A DNA stretch of 64,000 nucleotides from Proteles cristata cristata. Its lineage: Eukaryota > Chordata > Mammalia > Carnivora > Hyaenidae. The number at the start of each line of letters is the position of its first letter. The first letter of the stretch is position 1. The notes under the pieces are model-generated. The model worked only from the letters and a program-made list of their open reading frames with translations, searched no databases and had not been told where the DNA came from. The DNA lies in NCBI GenBank assembly GCA_017311185.1, contig JAESUZ010002554.1, forward strand, positions 620,001 to 684,000, given 5' to 3'. The translations under genes and the position numbers were made by a program. Below, one piece after another: positions 23,751-36,205 of the stretch.

Positions 23751-24964
23751 CTGTCACTGTATAAGTGACAGCCGTCACATTTCAACATTTGTACTTAAAC
23801 GTGTAACACTATTCTGGAAAGAATGAAGACTAAAGGGAAACGACACAGGAGGAAACACAGTACCATTTGAAAATATTTATTTTCCAGTCCAGGGGAACAA
23901 AAGTCAGATTCCTGACTTGGAGCTTTCTTGGATTTTGCTCTATTCTGTATATGCAATGTCTAATTGCAGAAATCCCTCTGGTTTCATTGTTCCAATATAA
24001 TTTATCATGCTATACATTTTCTATCACTTTTCTCTTTCTTTTTAAGTGAGTTTTTTGTGTATTAGGATAGGGATGCTTTTACAAATATGGCAAAAATTCT
24101 AGCTCAGCTGAAATCTGTCGGGCAAGACTACAGTTAACCTTTCTTTTGCAGCCCTTGCAGCTTCTAAGTAACTCTTGTCACCTTTGCTCTAAAAAGCAAG
24201 TATATGGTCTATTTTACAAATGTTCTAAGCGTTTGCAAATCAGAATTATTTCAGTACTTCCCCCCCACCCCCCATGAAGCCAAAATTGTTATGGAATGTC
24301 ATAACAGACAGGACTTCAGGAAGAATGTGCAAGAAAGAAGATTTGCAAGCAATCTTGCTGTGTGGACTGTATTTTAAAATTCTAGAGGATTAGAAAAAAG
24401 GACTTATGGAAAAACATTTATAATACCAATGCCTTCGTGGGACAAATGGGTTCAAGAAGCTACTTTCTATTTGTTTTAAAATATATCTTTGTATGGAAAT
24501 GGGTATATGGATGACATTTTCATGTATGTACCTACTACATTTCAAGTTCAAAATCCCACTCCTTGTCCTTCCCAAATATCTTTCCAAATTAATAGATTTT
24601 GCTTGAGGTTTGTGAGGTCTGTCAGGGGAAACTGAGGTTTTCCTAGTGGTAAAGCATGAGTTAGTAACACAAATTATCAACTGGGAAAGATATGATACTG
24701 TGATATTTTTAACCCTAAGTGGTTTTGATAACAATTTTGGGAAAACATTACAAGCCAAAGAAATGTGCTGTTTGTGTTTAAGAATTCATCATCAGTACAA
24801 ATTAACAAGTTGTGTGTAGTATAACTGAGAAGGAGGGTTGGCATGAAGTGAGAAGGGCACAATTAATTACAAGATGTTGAACATGTCAACAGGTAAGCTA
24901 TTTCTCCATTTTCAGTATTTATAGAAATATTAGATCAAAGGAATTTGGGAATTGAAGTAAAAGG
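23751..24964. other. Unannotated intergenic sequence
   Basis: No gene or clear repeat seen. A 122-codon minus-strand open frame at 24390-24758 shows no recognisable domain. Confidence 0.5.
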
Positions 24965-25365
24965 AACTGAGTCTGAGACCAGTTCTGCTGCTAATATTCA
25001 GTGTGACCTTGAGCAAAACAAATAATAAACTTGGTAGAGGGGCACCTGGATGGCTCAGACAATTAAGCATCTGACTTTGGCGCAGGTCATCATCTTAAAG
25101 TTTCTGAATTTGAGCCCCGGGTCAAGTTCTGTTCTGCCAGCTCAAAGCCTGGGCAGGTCTGTGTCTTCCTCTCTCTCTTCCCTTCCCCCATTCATGCTCT
25201 GTCTCTATCTCTTTCAAAAAAATAAATAAACACTAAAAAAAATTTTTTTAACTTGCAGAATGAAGATGATACTACCTACCTCAAAAAGTCTGTTTTGAGG
25301 TTTCCATACTATTATGGATTATAAACTGGAAAAGCATTACACGAGGGTACCAGCATAATGCCTTC
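24965..25365 (+). mobile_element. MIR SINE, split by a CanSINE
   Basis: MIR core ('gctgctaatattcagtgtgaccttgagcaaaac') is interrupted at 25039 and resumes after 25250 ('cagaatgaagatgatactacctacctca'). Confidence 0.7.
25039..25252 (+). mobile_element. CanSINE, type A
   Basis: Head GGGGCACCTGGATGGCTCAGACAATTAAGCATC, body with TCTCTCTTCCCTTCCCC, tail CAAAAAAATAAATAAACAC. Sits inside a MIR. Confidence 0.92.
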
Positions 25366-25399
25366 AGGGGGAGGGAAGGAGAATAATCATAGAATCTTG

Positions 25400-25590
25400 A
25401 GCTTAGACATGAAATGGAACTGGATTGCACTTTGGACATACTATTTTCTGACCATACAACTTAGTCTGATTACCTAATCTCTCTGAGTTTCCTTTTCAGT
25501 AAAATAGGAATACCTGGTCAGGTAGTTATGAGCTCCAAAGAGACAATATAAATCATTGCCTAAGGCAGTGTCTACTAAATAGTAGTTTTT
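25400..25590 (+). mobile_element. MIR SINE remnant
   Basis: 'gattacctaatctctctgagtttccttttcagtaaaataggaa' and 'aaggcagtgtctactaaatagtag' match MIR core and 3' part. It runs directly into the CTTT array. Confidence 0.7.
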
Positions 25591-25596
25591 CTATGC

Positions 25597-25838
<242 letters not shown>

Positions 25839-26924
25839 TTCTTCACTATGGAAGTATTACTATTGATTCAATGTAATAAAGCAAGCATTTGTTGAGCACA
25901 AACTACATAAAAGGGTCAGATTGAAGTGCTCCAAAAGTATGCAAGGACAAATGAAAGCTGGTTCTTACTCTGGAGATATCTATTATCCAGTAGGGGTGTG
26001 GAGATGGGAAGATAAGAGGGCTGTAATAAGATAAGACCTCATGTAATCTATGATCCATAGTCTTAACTGGGACTACTGACAGTGAAAAAGGTAGTGCTAT
26101 GATACTGGGGCAGAGATGTAAACTGAGGCTGTCCCAAGCAGACCAAGATAAATGGTCACCCTCTCTTCAGGGGGTAAACAGTTGGGCCCTGGAAAATGTG
26201 AGAATAAATTCTGCTGAATTCCTAAAACTGCCTCAGGCCAACTTTTAGGCCAGTGATTAGTACTTTGTTTTTGATCACAAGAGGTTGCAGAATGTTCTGG
26301 TTTCCAGCCCCCTCTCTTTGGCAGTGTCTCCACTGGGGAAATGCTTGAGATCAAGAAGGGGCCCATCCTCCAACATCTTGTGAAAAAGCACCCTCCCATG
26401 GAGCATTCCCACCCAGGTGGAGGGACACCTACACTGCAGCTGTTATGCTTTGATGCTCTACTGAGCCTGACTTCTTAATGTGTTTATTTTTAGTCACTAA
26501 AGAGGGAAAATGCCCCAACTACCTGTGGAATTAAAGTCAGCCTCACTGTCAAAGGGAAAAAAACAGAAGATCAAGTAGACCTCATAATACCTAAAAATAG
26601 AAACATTTGTGTTTGATTTTTGTTTATGTATTAAATTTAGGAGCTTCTATATGATGTATTCATAAGAATCCACTGACTCTGCTCCTACTCAACAGGAACA
26701 ATTTAATGTTTAGGAAGTGCAACTGTCTATCTATTTACTGGATGCCTGACATTCTCCTCCCCTTAGAGAGAAAGGTCTTAAACTTGATTTAAGGGTTCTG
26801 GTCTTGAGTAACCACTGAACTTGCAAATATGGCATGAAATCAAGAAAAAAATAAAAGAGAGAGGGGGCTTTTAAAAAATCAACTTGTGACCTTGTAAGGC
26901 AGAAATAAATGTTTAATGAAGACA
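25839..26924. other. Unannotated intergenic sequence
   Basis: No gene or certain repeat recognised. A 100-codon minus-strand frame at 26097-26399 is without recognisable domain. Confidence 0.5.
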
Positions 26925-27130
26925 GGGTATCATGGTAGAGAGATCATGGCTTTTGTTAAATCTGAATTCTTTTTCAAGCTCTGTTCCACACTACAAGTTT
27001 GAGGAAAGTTATGAAAAGTGTGACTTGGTTTCAGTATTTACATAGGAACAACAATCTGAAGGGTAATTGTGAGGATTAAACAAGACAATGACTGTAAAGT
27101 ACTTAAGATAATCAATTTTAGGAATAGTAT
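26925..27130 (+). mobile_element. MIR SINE remnant
   Basis: 'gggtaattgtgaggattaaacaagacaatgactgtaaagtacttaagat' is a MIR 3' part, preceded by a decayed core. Confidence 0.65.
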
Positions 27131-27794
27131 TATGGTCATATGGATAAGATAATTAGTACCAGGTGTACAGGTGAGGTTTAATAAATGGTAACTCAATAAA
27201 TGGTCTTACTGCTGAGGTTATAAAGTTATAAATATAGCAACTTACAAGAAACATAAGAAAATCTTAACTTTATTAAAATGTTTAAAATCTTTAGCCATTT
27301 GTACACAACCAAGACTATTTTTTTATTCAACTAAAGACTTGTTTTTGGACTTTGGCTTCTGTTAATCATTGTTTTACCTACTAATAAGATGTTGTTACCT
27401 ACCTACACTAAAGTTCACAGGTCCACAAGCATAAATGTACATTTAGCTGAAGTTCTATGACTTCTTGAATTGTAAAGTTTTATCATGGGGAACAGTTAAC
27501 CATTGGTATGAATTGAAAAATATAATACTACTTAGAATAAATGCAATGCATTCAATAATTTTTAGAATCTGAATCATCATGGATGAAACCTTTTTAGAAG
27601 TCACTTTTACATGCCATCCTTCCAGGAATTAAAGGCTAAATGAGGAAGCATTTTATGTAAGCCTGTTCCCAAGTCTAGACCTTGGGAAAGAATGTACAGA
27701 ATGGACAAGAGAAGAAATGAAATGCACTTTTGTGGACCCACCTATTTACTATGTGCCAGTCAGAGGGCTACACACTACATGGCGAACCCAAATT
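27131..27794. other. Unannotated intergenic sequence
   Basis: AT-rich, nothing recognised before the Tigger1 start. Confidence 0.5.
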
Positions 27795-30448
27795 CAGGCA
27801 TACCTCATTTTGGCACTTTGCTTTACTGCACATAGTAATTCATAGATACTGTATTTTTCACAAATTGAAGGTTTTTGGAAACCCTGTATACAGCAAGTCT
27901 ATAGATACCACTTTTTCAATAGCATCTGCTCACTTCATGTCTTTATGACATATTTAGGTAATTCTCAGAGTATTTTAAAGTTTTTCATTATTATTATATT
28001 TATTATGGTGATCTATGATCAAGGATCTTTAATGTCACCATTGTAATTGCTTTGGAGCACCATGAATTGCCCATATAAGAAGGCAAACTTAACTGATAAA
28101 TGTGTATGTTCTGACTGCTCCTCTGACTGGTGTTTCCTTCATTTATTTCCCTCTCCTCAGGCTTCCCTATTCCCTGAGACACAATATTGAAATGAGGGCA
28201 GTTAATAACCTAACAATGGCCTTTAAGTGTTCAAGTGAAAGGGAAAGCCACACTTTTGATCAAAAGGTAGAAATAATTCAGCTTAGGAAGACCTGTCAAA
28301 AGCCAGGATAGGCTAAAATCTAAGCCTCATTCACCAGTTAGCCAAGATGCAAATGCAAAGGAGAGGTTCTTAAAGGAAATTAAAAGTGCTGCTCCAGTGA
28401 ACACATGAATGATAAAAAAAAAAAAAAAAAAAGTAAAACAACCTTAATGTTGACATGGAGAAGATAGAATATCAAACCAGCCACAATGTTCCCTTAAGGT
28501 AGATCCTACTCCAGAGCAAGGACCTAGCTCTCTTCAGTTCTACAGTGGCTGAGGGAGATGAGGAAGCTGCAGAAGAAAAATTTGAAGCAGAAGAAAAATG
28601 TGAAGAAAAATGTGAAGGTTTGTTCATTATGATTTAAGGAAGAATCCATCTCCATAACATAAAAGTGCTAGATGAAGTGGCAAGTGCTGGTGTAGAAGCT
28701 GAGCTTGTTATCCAGAAGATCCAGTTAAGGTTATTCATGAAGGTGGCTATGCTAAACAACAGATTTTCAATGTAGATGAAACAGCCTCCTGTTGGAAGAT
28801 GATGCCATCTAGGACTTTCATAGCTAGAGAGAAGTCAATTCCTTGCTTCAAAGCTTCAAAGGACAGTCTGACTCTCTTATTAGAGACTAATGCAGCTGAT
28901 GACTTTATGTGAAGCCAATGCTCATTTACTATTCTAAAAAGCCTAGGGCTTTTAAAAATTATGCTATATCTTCTCTACCTGTACTCTATAAATGGAAAAA
29001 CAAAGCCTGGATGACAGCACAGCTGTTTACAACTTGACCTACTAACTATTTTAAGTCCACTATGAGATGTCCTGCTCAGAAAAAAAAAAAAAAGGTTCCA
29101 TTCGAAATAGCACTGTTCATTGACACTTCACCTGATCACCCAAGAGCTCTGATAGAGATTTACAACAAGATGAGTGCTGTTTTTGTGCCTGCTAACATGA
29201 TATCCATTCTTCAGCCCACAGATCAAAGAGTAATTTTAACTTCTGAGTTGTATTATTTAAGGAATACATTTCATAAGGTTATAGCTGCCATAGACAGTAA
29301 TTCCTCTGATGGATCTGGATAAAGTACGTTGAAAAGTTTCTGGAAAGGATTCACCATTGTAGATGCCATTATGAACATTTGTGATTCATGAGAAGAGGTA
29401 AAGATATCTACATTCACAGGAGTTTAGAAGAAGTTGGTTCTAAACTTCATGGAAGAGTTTGATAGTTTCAAGACTCCAGTGGAGAAAGTAACTACAGATG
29501 TGCTGGAAATAGCAAGAGAACTAGAATTAGAAGTAGAGCTTGAAGATGGGACTGAATTGCTGCAGCTCATCATCAAATTTGAATGTGTGAAGAGTTGCTT
29601 CTTACGGATGAGCAAATAAAGTGATTTCTTGAGATGGAATCTACTCCTGGTGCAGAGGCTGTGAAGACTGTTAAGATGACAAGAAAAGGCTTAAGATGTT
29701 ACATAAACATAGTTAATAAAAAGGTTTGAGAAGATTGGCCCCAGTTGACACTAGAAAAAAGTTCTAGTGTGGGTAAAAGTGTATCAAATAGCATCTCATG
29801 CTACAGAGAAATTGTTAATGAATATAAGAGTCAATCGATGTGGCAAACTTCACTTTCTTATTTTTTAAAATGTCCACAGCCACCTCGACCTTCAGCAACC
29901 ACCATCCTGATCGGTCAGCAGTGATCAAATTCAAGGCAAGACCCTCCTCCAGCAAAAAGATTAGGACTTGCTGAAAGCTCAGATGATGGCTAGCATTTTT
30001 CAACAATAAAGCATTTTTAAATGCTTAATTTATTTGAGAGAGAGAGAAAGAGAGAGGAAGAGAGGGGCATAGAGAGAGGGAGATACAGAATCTGAAACAG
30101 GCTCCAGGCTCTGAGCTGTCAGCACAGAATCCAAAGTGGGGCTCAAACTCGTGAACTATGAAACCATGACCTGAGCCAAAGTTGGATGTTTAACCAGCTG
30201 AGCCACCCAGGCATCCCAACAATAAAACATTTTTTAACTAAGGTATGTACCCAGATTTTTTAACATAATACCACTGTACAATTAATCACAACTAGTATAG
30301 CTATGTCTAACATAAAATTATGTTTAACTCAACAAACATGCCATGTCTAGTATAAATTTTTATATGCGCTGAGAAACCAAAAATTCATTTTACTTGCTTA
30401 ATTGTAATATTTGTTTTATTTCAGTGGTCTGGAACTGAACTTGGCTCA
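27795..30448 (+). mobile_element. Tigger1 DNA transposon, near full length, inactive
   Basis: A pogo-class (Tc1/mariner superfamily) element. It starts with CAGGCATACCTCATTTTGGC at 27795, runs through the untranslated leader, a decayed transposase region from about 28218 to 29690, and a 3' tail ending near 'gtggtctggaactgaac' at about 30440. The 3' inverted repeat is lost. Without the inserted CanSINE it is about 2.4 kb, the usual Tigger1 length. The transposase frame is broken by stops and frameshifts; the longest surviving piece, at 29062-29322, retains an ILQPTDQ motif typical of DDE transposases of this class. A-runs at 28417-28434 and 29079-29092 are expansions. Confidence 0.92.
30019..30216 (-). 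mobile_element. CanSINE, type A, inside Tigger1
   Basis: Minus-strand copy ending CCACCCAGGCATCCC. Flanked by CAACAATAAAGCATTTTT (30001-30018) and CAACAATAAAACATTTTT (from 30217), an 18-bp duplication of Tigger1 sequence with one mismatch. Confidence 0.94.
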
Positions 30449-30636
30449 TTGATGGCAATGGGGATTATGGGGCTCTAAAACAATAGAAGCTAGAAGACAG
30501 ACTTAACTGCCAGAAACCAGGATGTCACAATTGTTATAACAAATGGCAAGGTCAGGGTAGCAGTCAGGGGGTCTTAAGTCAATGAGAGTGTAGAGATAGT
30601 AAGTGGACTACAGTCTCTAAAAGCACTGATACCAGG

Positions 30637-30855
30637 GTGCACTTGGGTGGCCCAGTTGGTTGGGCATCTGACTTTGGCTCAGGTCATGATCTCATGGTTT
30701 GTGGGTTCAAGCCCTGCATTGGGCTCTGTGCTGACAACTCAGAGCCTGGAGCCTGCTTTGGATTTTGTGTCTCCCTCTCTCTGTGCCCCTCCCACTCATG
30801 CTCTGTCTCTCTCTCTCTCTGTCTCTCAAAAACAAATAAATATAAAAAAAGTTAT
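30637..30855 (+). mobile_element. CanSINE, type A (outer of a nested pair)
   Basis: Head GGTGCACTTGGGTGGCCCAGTTGGTTGGGCATC. Its left duplication CACTGATACCAGG (30624-30636) matches 31106-31118, beyond the second CanSINE, so that copy entered its A-tail side later. Confidence 0.93.
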
Positions 30856-30862
30856 ATCACTG

Positions 30863-31092
30863 GGGCGCCTGGGTGGCTTAGTCAGTTAAGCGTCCAACTT
30901 TCGCTTAGGTCATGATCTCGCCGTTCGTGGGTTCGAGCCCCTCGTCGGGCTCTGTGCTGACTGCCAGCTCAGAGCCTGGAGCCTGTTTCAGTCTGTGACT
31001 CCCTCTCTCTCTGACCCTCCCCTGCTCACGCTGTCTCTCTCTCTTTCTCTCCTAGAGATAAATTTAAAAAAAACATTTAAAAAAATTAAAAA
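30863..31092 (+). mobile_element. CanSINE, type B (inner of a nested pair)
   Basis: Near-intact copy with TTTCGCTTAGGTCATGATCTCG, CTCTGACCCTCCCC and CTCTCCTAGAGATAAAT. Flanked by AAAAAAAGTTATATCACTG on both sides (about 30844-30862 and 31092-31110). Confidence 0.95.
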
Positions 31093-31279
31093 AAAAAAGT
31101 TATATCACTGATACCAGGATATCTATCAGCATGTTCCCTAAAATCAGAATTACAATGAGTTCACAGTGTTCATGAACTTATCTGGTGGCTGTGTCCTCAA
31201 TACATGAACATATACTAGTGATTGACATGCTTGGCAATTGGGGTAGCCCTCACACTGGGTCCTTGACTTATGGGGTAAT

Positions 31280-32350
31280 TGCTAGTACAGTGGAAAAGTT
31301 AAATGGAAACCTCTGAAACTGCCTTGCACATCTGTCCCAGATTACACATTAAAAACAACCCATTGAGTCCCAGGAGAGATGGCAGAGAGATTAAAACATT
31401 AAAAGATTTAAAGAAAGCAGGAGTAAGAGTCCTTCTCATAGTTCTGTTTCATCTACTAGTCTGGCTTCCTGTAAACACCAGGTGGATCCTGGACAGTGAC
31501 ATAGACTATCGCACACTTAACATAAAAGTAGCCAAAATCACATGTCAAACAATCTATACCATAGATTGATATAGTATGGTTATCAGTACTGAGACCATTA
31601 ATTTGGTGAGTGTTCTTTTATACTGAAACAGGATTGAAGATCAGAAACAGTTGACATTCACAATAGGTAGATGACAATAAAATAAATTTAGCCCAAGATT
31701 ATGTTAACTTTCCGTTTTTCTGTCATAGTGGAAAAAAATCTGAGTTATCATGACATCCTGAAGAATAGCATACTGATCTAGTACCTCATTGGCATCATGC
31801 TGTTTGAACAGAATAAACTAGAGGTGACTGAAATATAAAAATCTTTAAGATATAAGTGCTGCAGAGATGATTGGATGAATCTTATGAATATTGAGAGATC
31901 TGCCACTTTGATGTTTTAGTGAAACATTTTAGGGGGCCAGAAATCAGAGATATAACAAGATATTTCCTTAAAGTAAAAGACAAATTATTATTGCATCCTC
32001 TTTCACAAAGAAATCTAATTTCTGGAAGTCTGTTTTTTTCTTTTTTCTTTTATGTAGACAACTCATTTCACACCCAGGAATCCCACTCTGGACTCAACAT
32101 TGGGTACCGTGAGAGGATGTCATCATTGATGGGGGCCCATAGAAAGAAAGGGCTCTGCGGCAGATCTAAGTCACAGCACAAGTAGACCAGCCACCAAATC
32201 ACATGATCTGTCAAAGTCTGTGATATTGGAGATGTTGTTGTGGAAAAGGGTGCATTGATGACTTTATGTCAGATCCTCGTGGGAAAATCAGTGGGTAGAC
32301 TGCTGGGTTTGGACTCTGGTAGAGATACAAAGTTTGGCCTCAGAGATCAA
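31280..32350 (+). mobile_element. ERV-L-type endogenous retrovirus, internal pol relic
   Basis: Decayed copy of an ERV-L/MaLR-related internal region covering part of reverse transcriptase and on towards RNase H. The frame at 31303-31569 contains a short block around WILDSDIDYR resembling the conserved start of retroviral reverse transcriptase. Stops, frameshifts and small deletions break the rest. No LTRs or other genes are visible. The core catalytic segment is not intact, so it is non-functional. Old age is inferred from decay. The assignment is by resemblance of successive segments in order; limits are approximate. Confidence 0.65.
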
Positions 32351-32384
32351 GTGACCATATTTTTGTTAAAAATGTCCATACTCT

Positions 32385-33150
32385 CCAAAATGATATACAG
32401 CTATTTCAGGCTATCTCTTATCAGTATATTTCAAGATATACTACAAAGCTATAATAATTAAAGCAGTGCAGGGGCACCTGGGTGGCTTAGTCGGTTAAGC
32501 GTCCGACTTTCGCTTAGGTCATGATCTCGCGGTTTGTGGGTTCGAGCCCCGCGTCGGGCTCTGTGCTGACTGCCAGCTCAGAGCCTGGAGCCTGCTTCAG
32601 TCTGTGACTCCCTCTCTCTCTGACCCTCCCCTGCTCACACTGTCTCTCTCTCTCTCTCCTAGAAATAAATAAAACATTAAAAAAAAATTAAAAAAAAATA
32701 AAAAAAATAAAGCAGTGCAGTGCTGGCATGAAAATAGACACACAGATCAGTGGAACAGAATAGAGATCTCAAAAATTAACCTATGATTTTATGGTCAGTT
32801 AATCTGTGACAAAAGAAGCAAGAATATACAATGGGAGAAAGACAGTCTCTTCAATAAATGGTGTTAGGAAAACTGGACAACTACATGTAATAAAATGAAT
32901 GACACTGGACCACTTTCTTACACTATACACAAAAATAAACTCCAAATGGATAAGACCTAAGTGTGAGGTCTGAAATCATAAATCTCCTAGAAGAGAACAC
33001 AGGCAGTGAATTCTCTGTCATTGGCCATAGCAACATTTTTCTAGATACGTCTTTTAAGGCAAGGGAAACAAAAACAAAAATAAACTACTGGAACAACATC
33101 AAAATAAAAAGCTTCTGCACAGCAAAGGAACCCGCCAACAGAATTTCCCA
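32385..33150 (+). mobile_element. L1 LINE ORF2 fragment, split by a CanSINE
   Basis: Decayed L1 ORF2 sequence: 'caagatatactacaaagctataataat' before the CanSINE, then 'acacacagatcagtggaacagaatagagatc', 'cagtctcttcaataaatggtgttaggaaaactgg' and 'aaaagcttctgcacagcaaagga' after. Truncated at both ends and out of frame in places. Confidence 0.9.
32471..32708 (+). mobile_element. CanSINE, type B (young), inside L1
   Basis: Near-intact copy with CCTAGAAATAAATAAAAC tail. Duplication TAAAGCAGTGCA on both sides (about 32459-32470 and 32708-32719), taken from L1 sequence. Confidence 0.95.
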
Positions 33151-33237
33151 TCATGACCTGGTTCCTGTTGTACTGACCATAAAGCCAGACAGTAGTTCCA
33201 GCAAAAATCTATTATACGGTAGAAATTTTATTTTTTT

Positions 33238-33444
33238 TATTTAAAACGTTTTTTGTTTAATGTTTATTTATTTTTGAGAGAGAGAGACAGAGCATGAGCA
33301 GGGGAGGGTCAGAGAGAGAGGGAGCAGGCTTCAGGCTCTGGACTGTTCGCACAAGGCCTGATGTGGGGTTTGAACCCATGAACCATGAGATCATGACCTG
33401 AGCCAAAGTCAGACACTTAACCGGCTGAGCCATCCAGGTGTCCC
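33238..33444 (-). mobile_element. CanSINE, intermediate between types A and B
   Basis: Minus-strand copy ending CCATCCAGGTGTCCC. It has the type B GGGTCAGAGAGAGAGGGAG body, but the segment corresponding to TCTGTGACTC is missing after it. Confidence 0.9.
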
Positions 33445-33887
33445 ATAGTAGACACTTTAAATTCAGGATTGAGCATAAGTAGGACCAAGCTTGGTTTAAA
33501 GTTGAGTCAAGTTGGTATATGAATGGAAAACAAAAATGGACAGTGATTACAATATAGCCTCACTCAGGGTGGCCTCCAGAATAGCACTGTTGCTCAAGTA
33601 GATCAATAAACTAATGGGTGGCAAGTTGATTATTGAGGGCCCCTTCCAACTTGGAAAGGCCAGTGATTTGTTCTCAGAGAATGGACATTTAATCCGAGTG
33701 TGGGTTTTCCTGTCCCCAGACAGCACCACCCCCAAGGAGGAAAACTGCCTTCTTTCCTTGATTTACATACACATACACTTGAGCTAGTGCCTGAAAGTGG
33801 AGTAGACTTCACAAAAGCTTTTGGGAAGATAGAGGTGGGAGGGTTGTTTACATCAGCACAATGAAAACAACTTTTGGTTATTCATAT
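33445..33887. other. Unannotated intergenic sequence
   Basis: Nothing recognised. Confidence 0.5.
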
Positions 33888-33940
33888 CCTCTCCTCTCCT
33901 CCCCTCCCCTCCCCTCCCCTCCCCTCCTCACCTCTCCTTC
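33888..33940. repeat. (CTCCC)n microsatellite
   Basis: CTCCT units change to five or six CTCCC pentamers, then degenerate CTCC. Confidence 0.93.
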
Positions 33941-34270
33941 TTTCTATTTCTCCTTAGGAGCCAAATCCATCAGCTAACTGCACAAATAAAAATCCCCTAT
34001 TTTCTTCTTTAGAGTAATTAAACTCTTTTTCAGTTCCTACCCCCTAACCCAGTTTTGCCCCCACTCCCATTGATCAATACAAAATGTAAAGAAATCTTTG
34101 AATTAATGCTGTTAAGAGCTCAGTCCTTGTCTGGTATGGGAGCAGGGGTGTTTGGTCTTCCAGATACACATATAATAAAGTCCATATGGATAATGCTATA
34201 ACAAAACCTTTGAACTCTCTTTATTAGGAAATAGAACCTAGTAGAAAATTTATATCCTACTCTGATTCCT

Positions 34271-34464
34271 TTTTTTAAATGTTTATTTATTTATTTTGAG
34301 AGAGATAGAGAGAAAAGGAGGGAGGAGCAGAGAGAGAAAAGGAGAGAGAATTCCAAGTAGGGGCAGAGCCTGAAGCAGGGTTTGATCCCACAAACTGTGA
34401 GATCATGACTTGAGCTGAAATCAAGAGTCTCGATATTTAACCAACTGAGCCACCCACACGTCCC
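34271..34464 (-). mobile_element. CanSINE, diverged
   Basis: Minus-strand copy ending CTGAGCCACCCACACGTCCC; body shortened. Flanked by an 18-bp duplication with two mismatches (34253-34270 and 34465-34482), both ending CTCTGATTCCT. Confidence 0.9.
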
Positions 34465-34944
34465 TATTCTCCTCTGATTCCTGATTTAAGTGTATCTGGT
34501 ACACACATTTCCTAAAAGGTAACAGTGTAAAATGCAGGCATAAATTTCTTTGAGTGAGGTCAAACCTTGCTATAATTGATATATTTCAAATCATCCAGAG
34601 GTGATTCATAGTTGGCTTTTTGAAGACCTCATTCAAGTTCTTCAAATTAGCTAGTGTCTTAGTTTCACCTTCTACAAATGAAAGTACATGAATAATAATG
34701 CCAGCCCTTCCTGTCTCATGACAGTGATATGACCTCTAAAAGAGAGAATTACTTTGAAAATTAAGAACACTTTAGAAGTATTTCAGTTTTCTAAATACTT
34801 GTAGATTTTTATAAGAGTCCTATCATTAGAGATATTATTAAATACATACATACTTATACATATGAATGTTATATATATATGTAATCTCTATAATCTAAAT
34901 TATTGAGGGTGAGGGTTTTTTGGAGCCAGTAATTCTAGCTCAAA

Positions 34945-35162
34945 GATTGGAAAACCATGGCTTTAAGGTCAAATGTAACTCTCTTTTGATTTGCCTGCTT
35001 TATAAATACAGTATTACTGGAACACAGCCCTGCCCACTCACTGAATATTGTCATAGCAGCTTCCTGCTACCCTGACAGAGTTAATTAGCCAAAATCTTAT
35101 GGCCCACAAAACCCCAAATATTTACTGTCTATTCAATTATAGAAAAAGTTTACCAACCTCTG
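34945..35162 (-). mobile_element. hAT-type non-autonomous DNA transposon (MITE)
   Basis: Order 'tttataaatacagtattactggaacacagccctgcccactca ... atggcccacaaaacc ... agaaaaagtttaccaacctctg' is a well-known short mammalian hAT element. It is the reverse orientation of the copy at 57398-57627. Exact family name not assigned. Confidence 0.7.
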
Positions 35163-36205
35163 CGCTAGATACTAGAAGAACAGTGTGGATGCTACCCAGA
35201 ATATTTACACACTGTGGCCCAATTTGCACTATGAAGTGGAGTGTTCATGCAAGGTTTCTAATCGTTGAAGCTACAAACAAATTATTTCATCATGTCTTCC
35301 ATTTCTTCATATGGAAGAGTTTTAAGGCCTGAGTGAAGTAGACGATTGTTTTCCTCTTCACTTGCTTCTGCTGGTCATGAAACATGGAACAGGGGAATTT
35401 TGAAAATATTTTACCAGTCTCTCTCAGAAATTCCAGAACACACAAGAATTTACTCTTCCCTTTTGTGCTTCCTACTTAACAGGTGATATTTACTGTGAAA
35501 TCTTGGCAAGATAAATGTATATGTCTATACCCACCATCATCTTTATCAGACAGCTGCCTCTTTTTGCAGTGAGTGTGCCTACTAACAAAGGTGTAGAACA
35601 GGCTTGAATTTTTGCCAGAGCATAGAACTGAATGAAGGTGTTAGCAAAGAGGTATAATAACACCATCCCCTGGTCATGCTTTAGAAAAAGGAGTTGGTGG
35701 CTGCTTCTTTCTTTAGCCTACATGTTATAACTTGAGGAAAGGACTCTAATGGGCATTAACAGAAGAAAGGGAAGTTACATTTCACAAGTAATTTGGAGTC
35801 ATTTAATTCATAACATTTAGACTTCATTGAAAAACCACTTCTGACCAGAAAGAAAAGACAGCACCAACACACTTATACTGCTATTTGGAATTAAAGTGTA
35901 AGCATCAGACAAATACATCAAATCTCTGATCTTTCGACTCTGCCAGATGTCAGGCTTTTCCTGAGAGCAACGGTTATAGATTAGAAAGAATATTACACAA
36001 AGAATCTGCAGACCAGTGATCTAGAGGTCCCCTGCTTTTGGCATATCAACTTCTATGAAGTGATGCTATCTATAAAAATGGTTGATAATAATGCAAAGAT
36101 TTGCCATGAGGCTCAAAAAAGCCTGGATCTGTAAACAGATTTTAAAAACTGGATTTGGTCAGGTGTGACAGAATTACCAGAACCAGGCAGTCATTGTTGT
36201 AATTT
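35163..36205. other. Unannotated intergenic sequence
   Basis: About 1 kb with no gene or repeat recognised. Confidence 0.5.

Noticed and set aside
29062..29322. 86-codon frame with a transposase-like motif
   Set aside because: Part of the decayed Tigger1 transposase, annotated with that element, not an independent gene.
32471..32545. tRNA-like heads of the SINEs as possible tRNA genes
   Set aside because: They keep A- and B-box-like promoter sequence but run into a SINE body and do not show a full tRNA fold; they are SINE parts.
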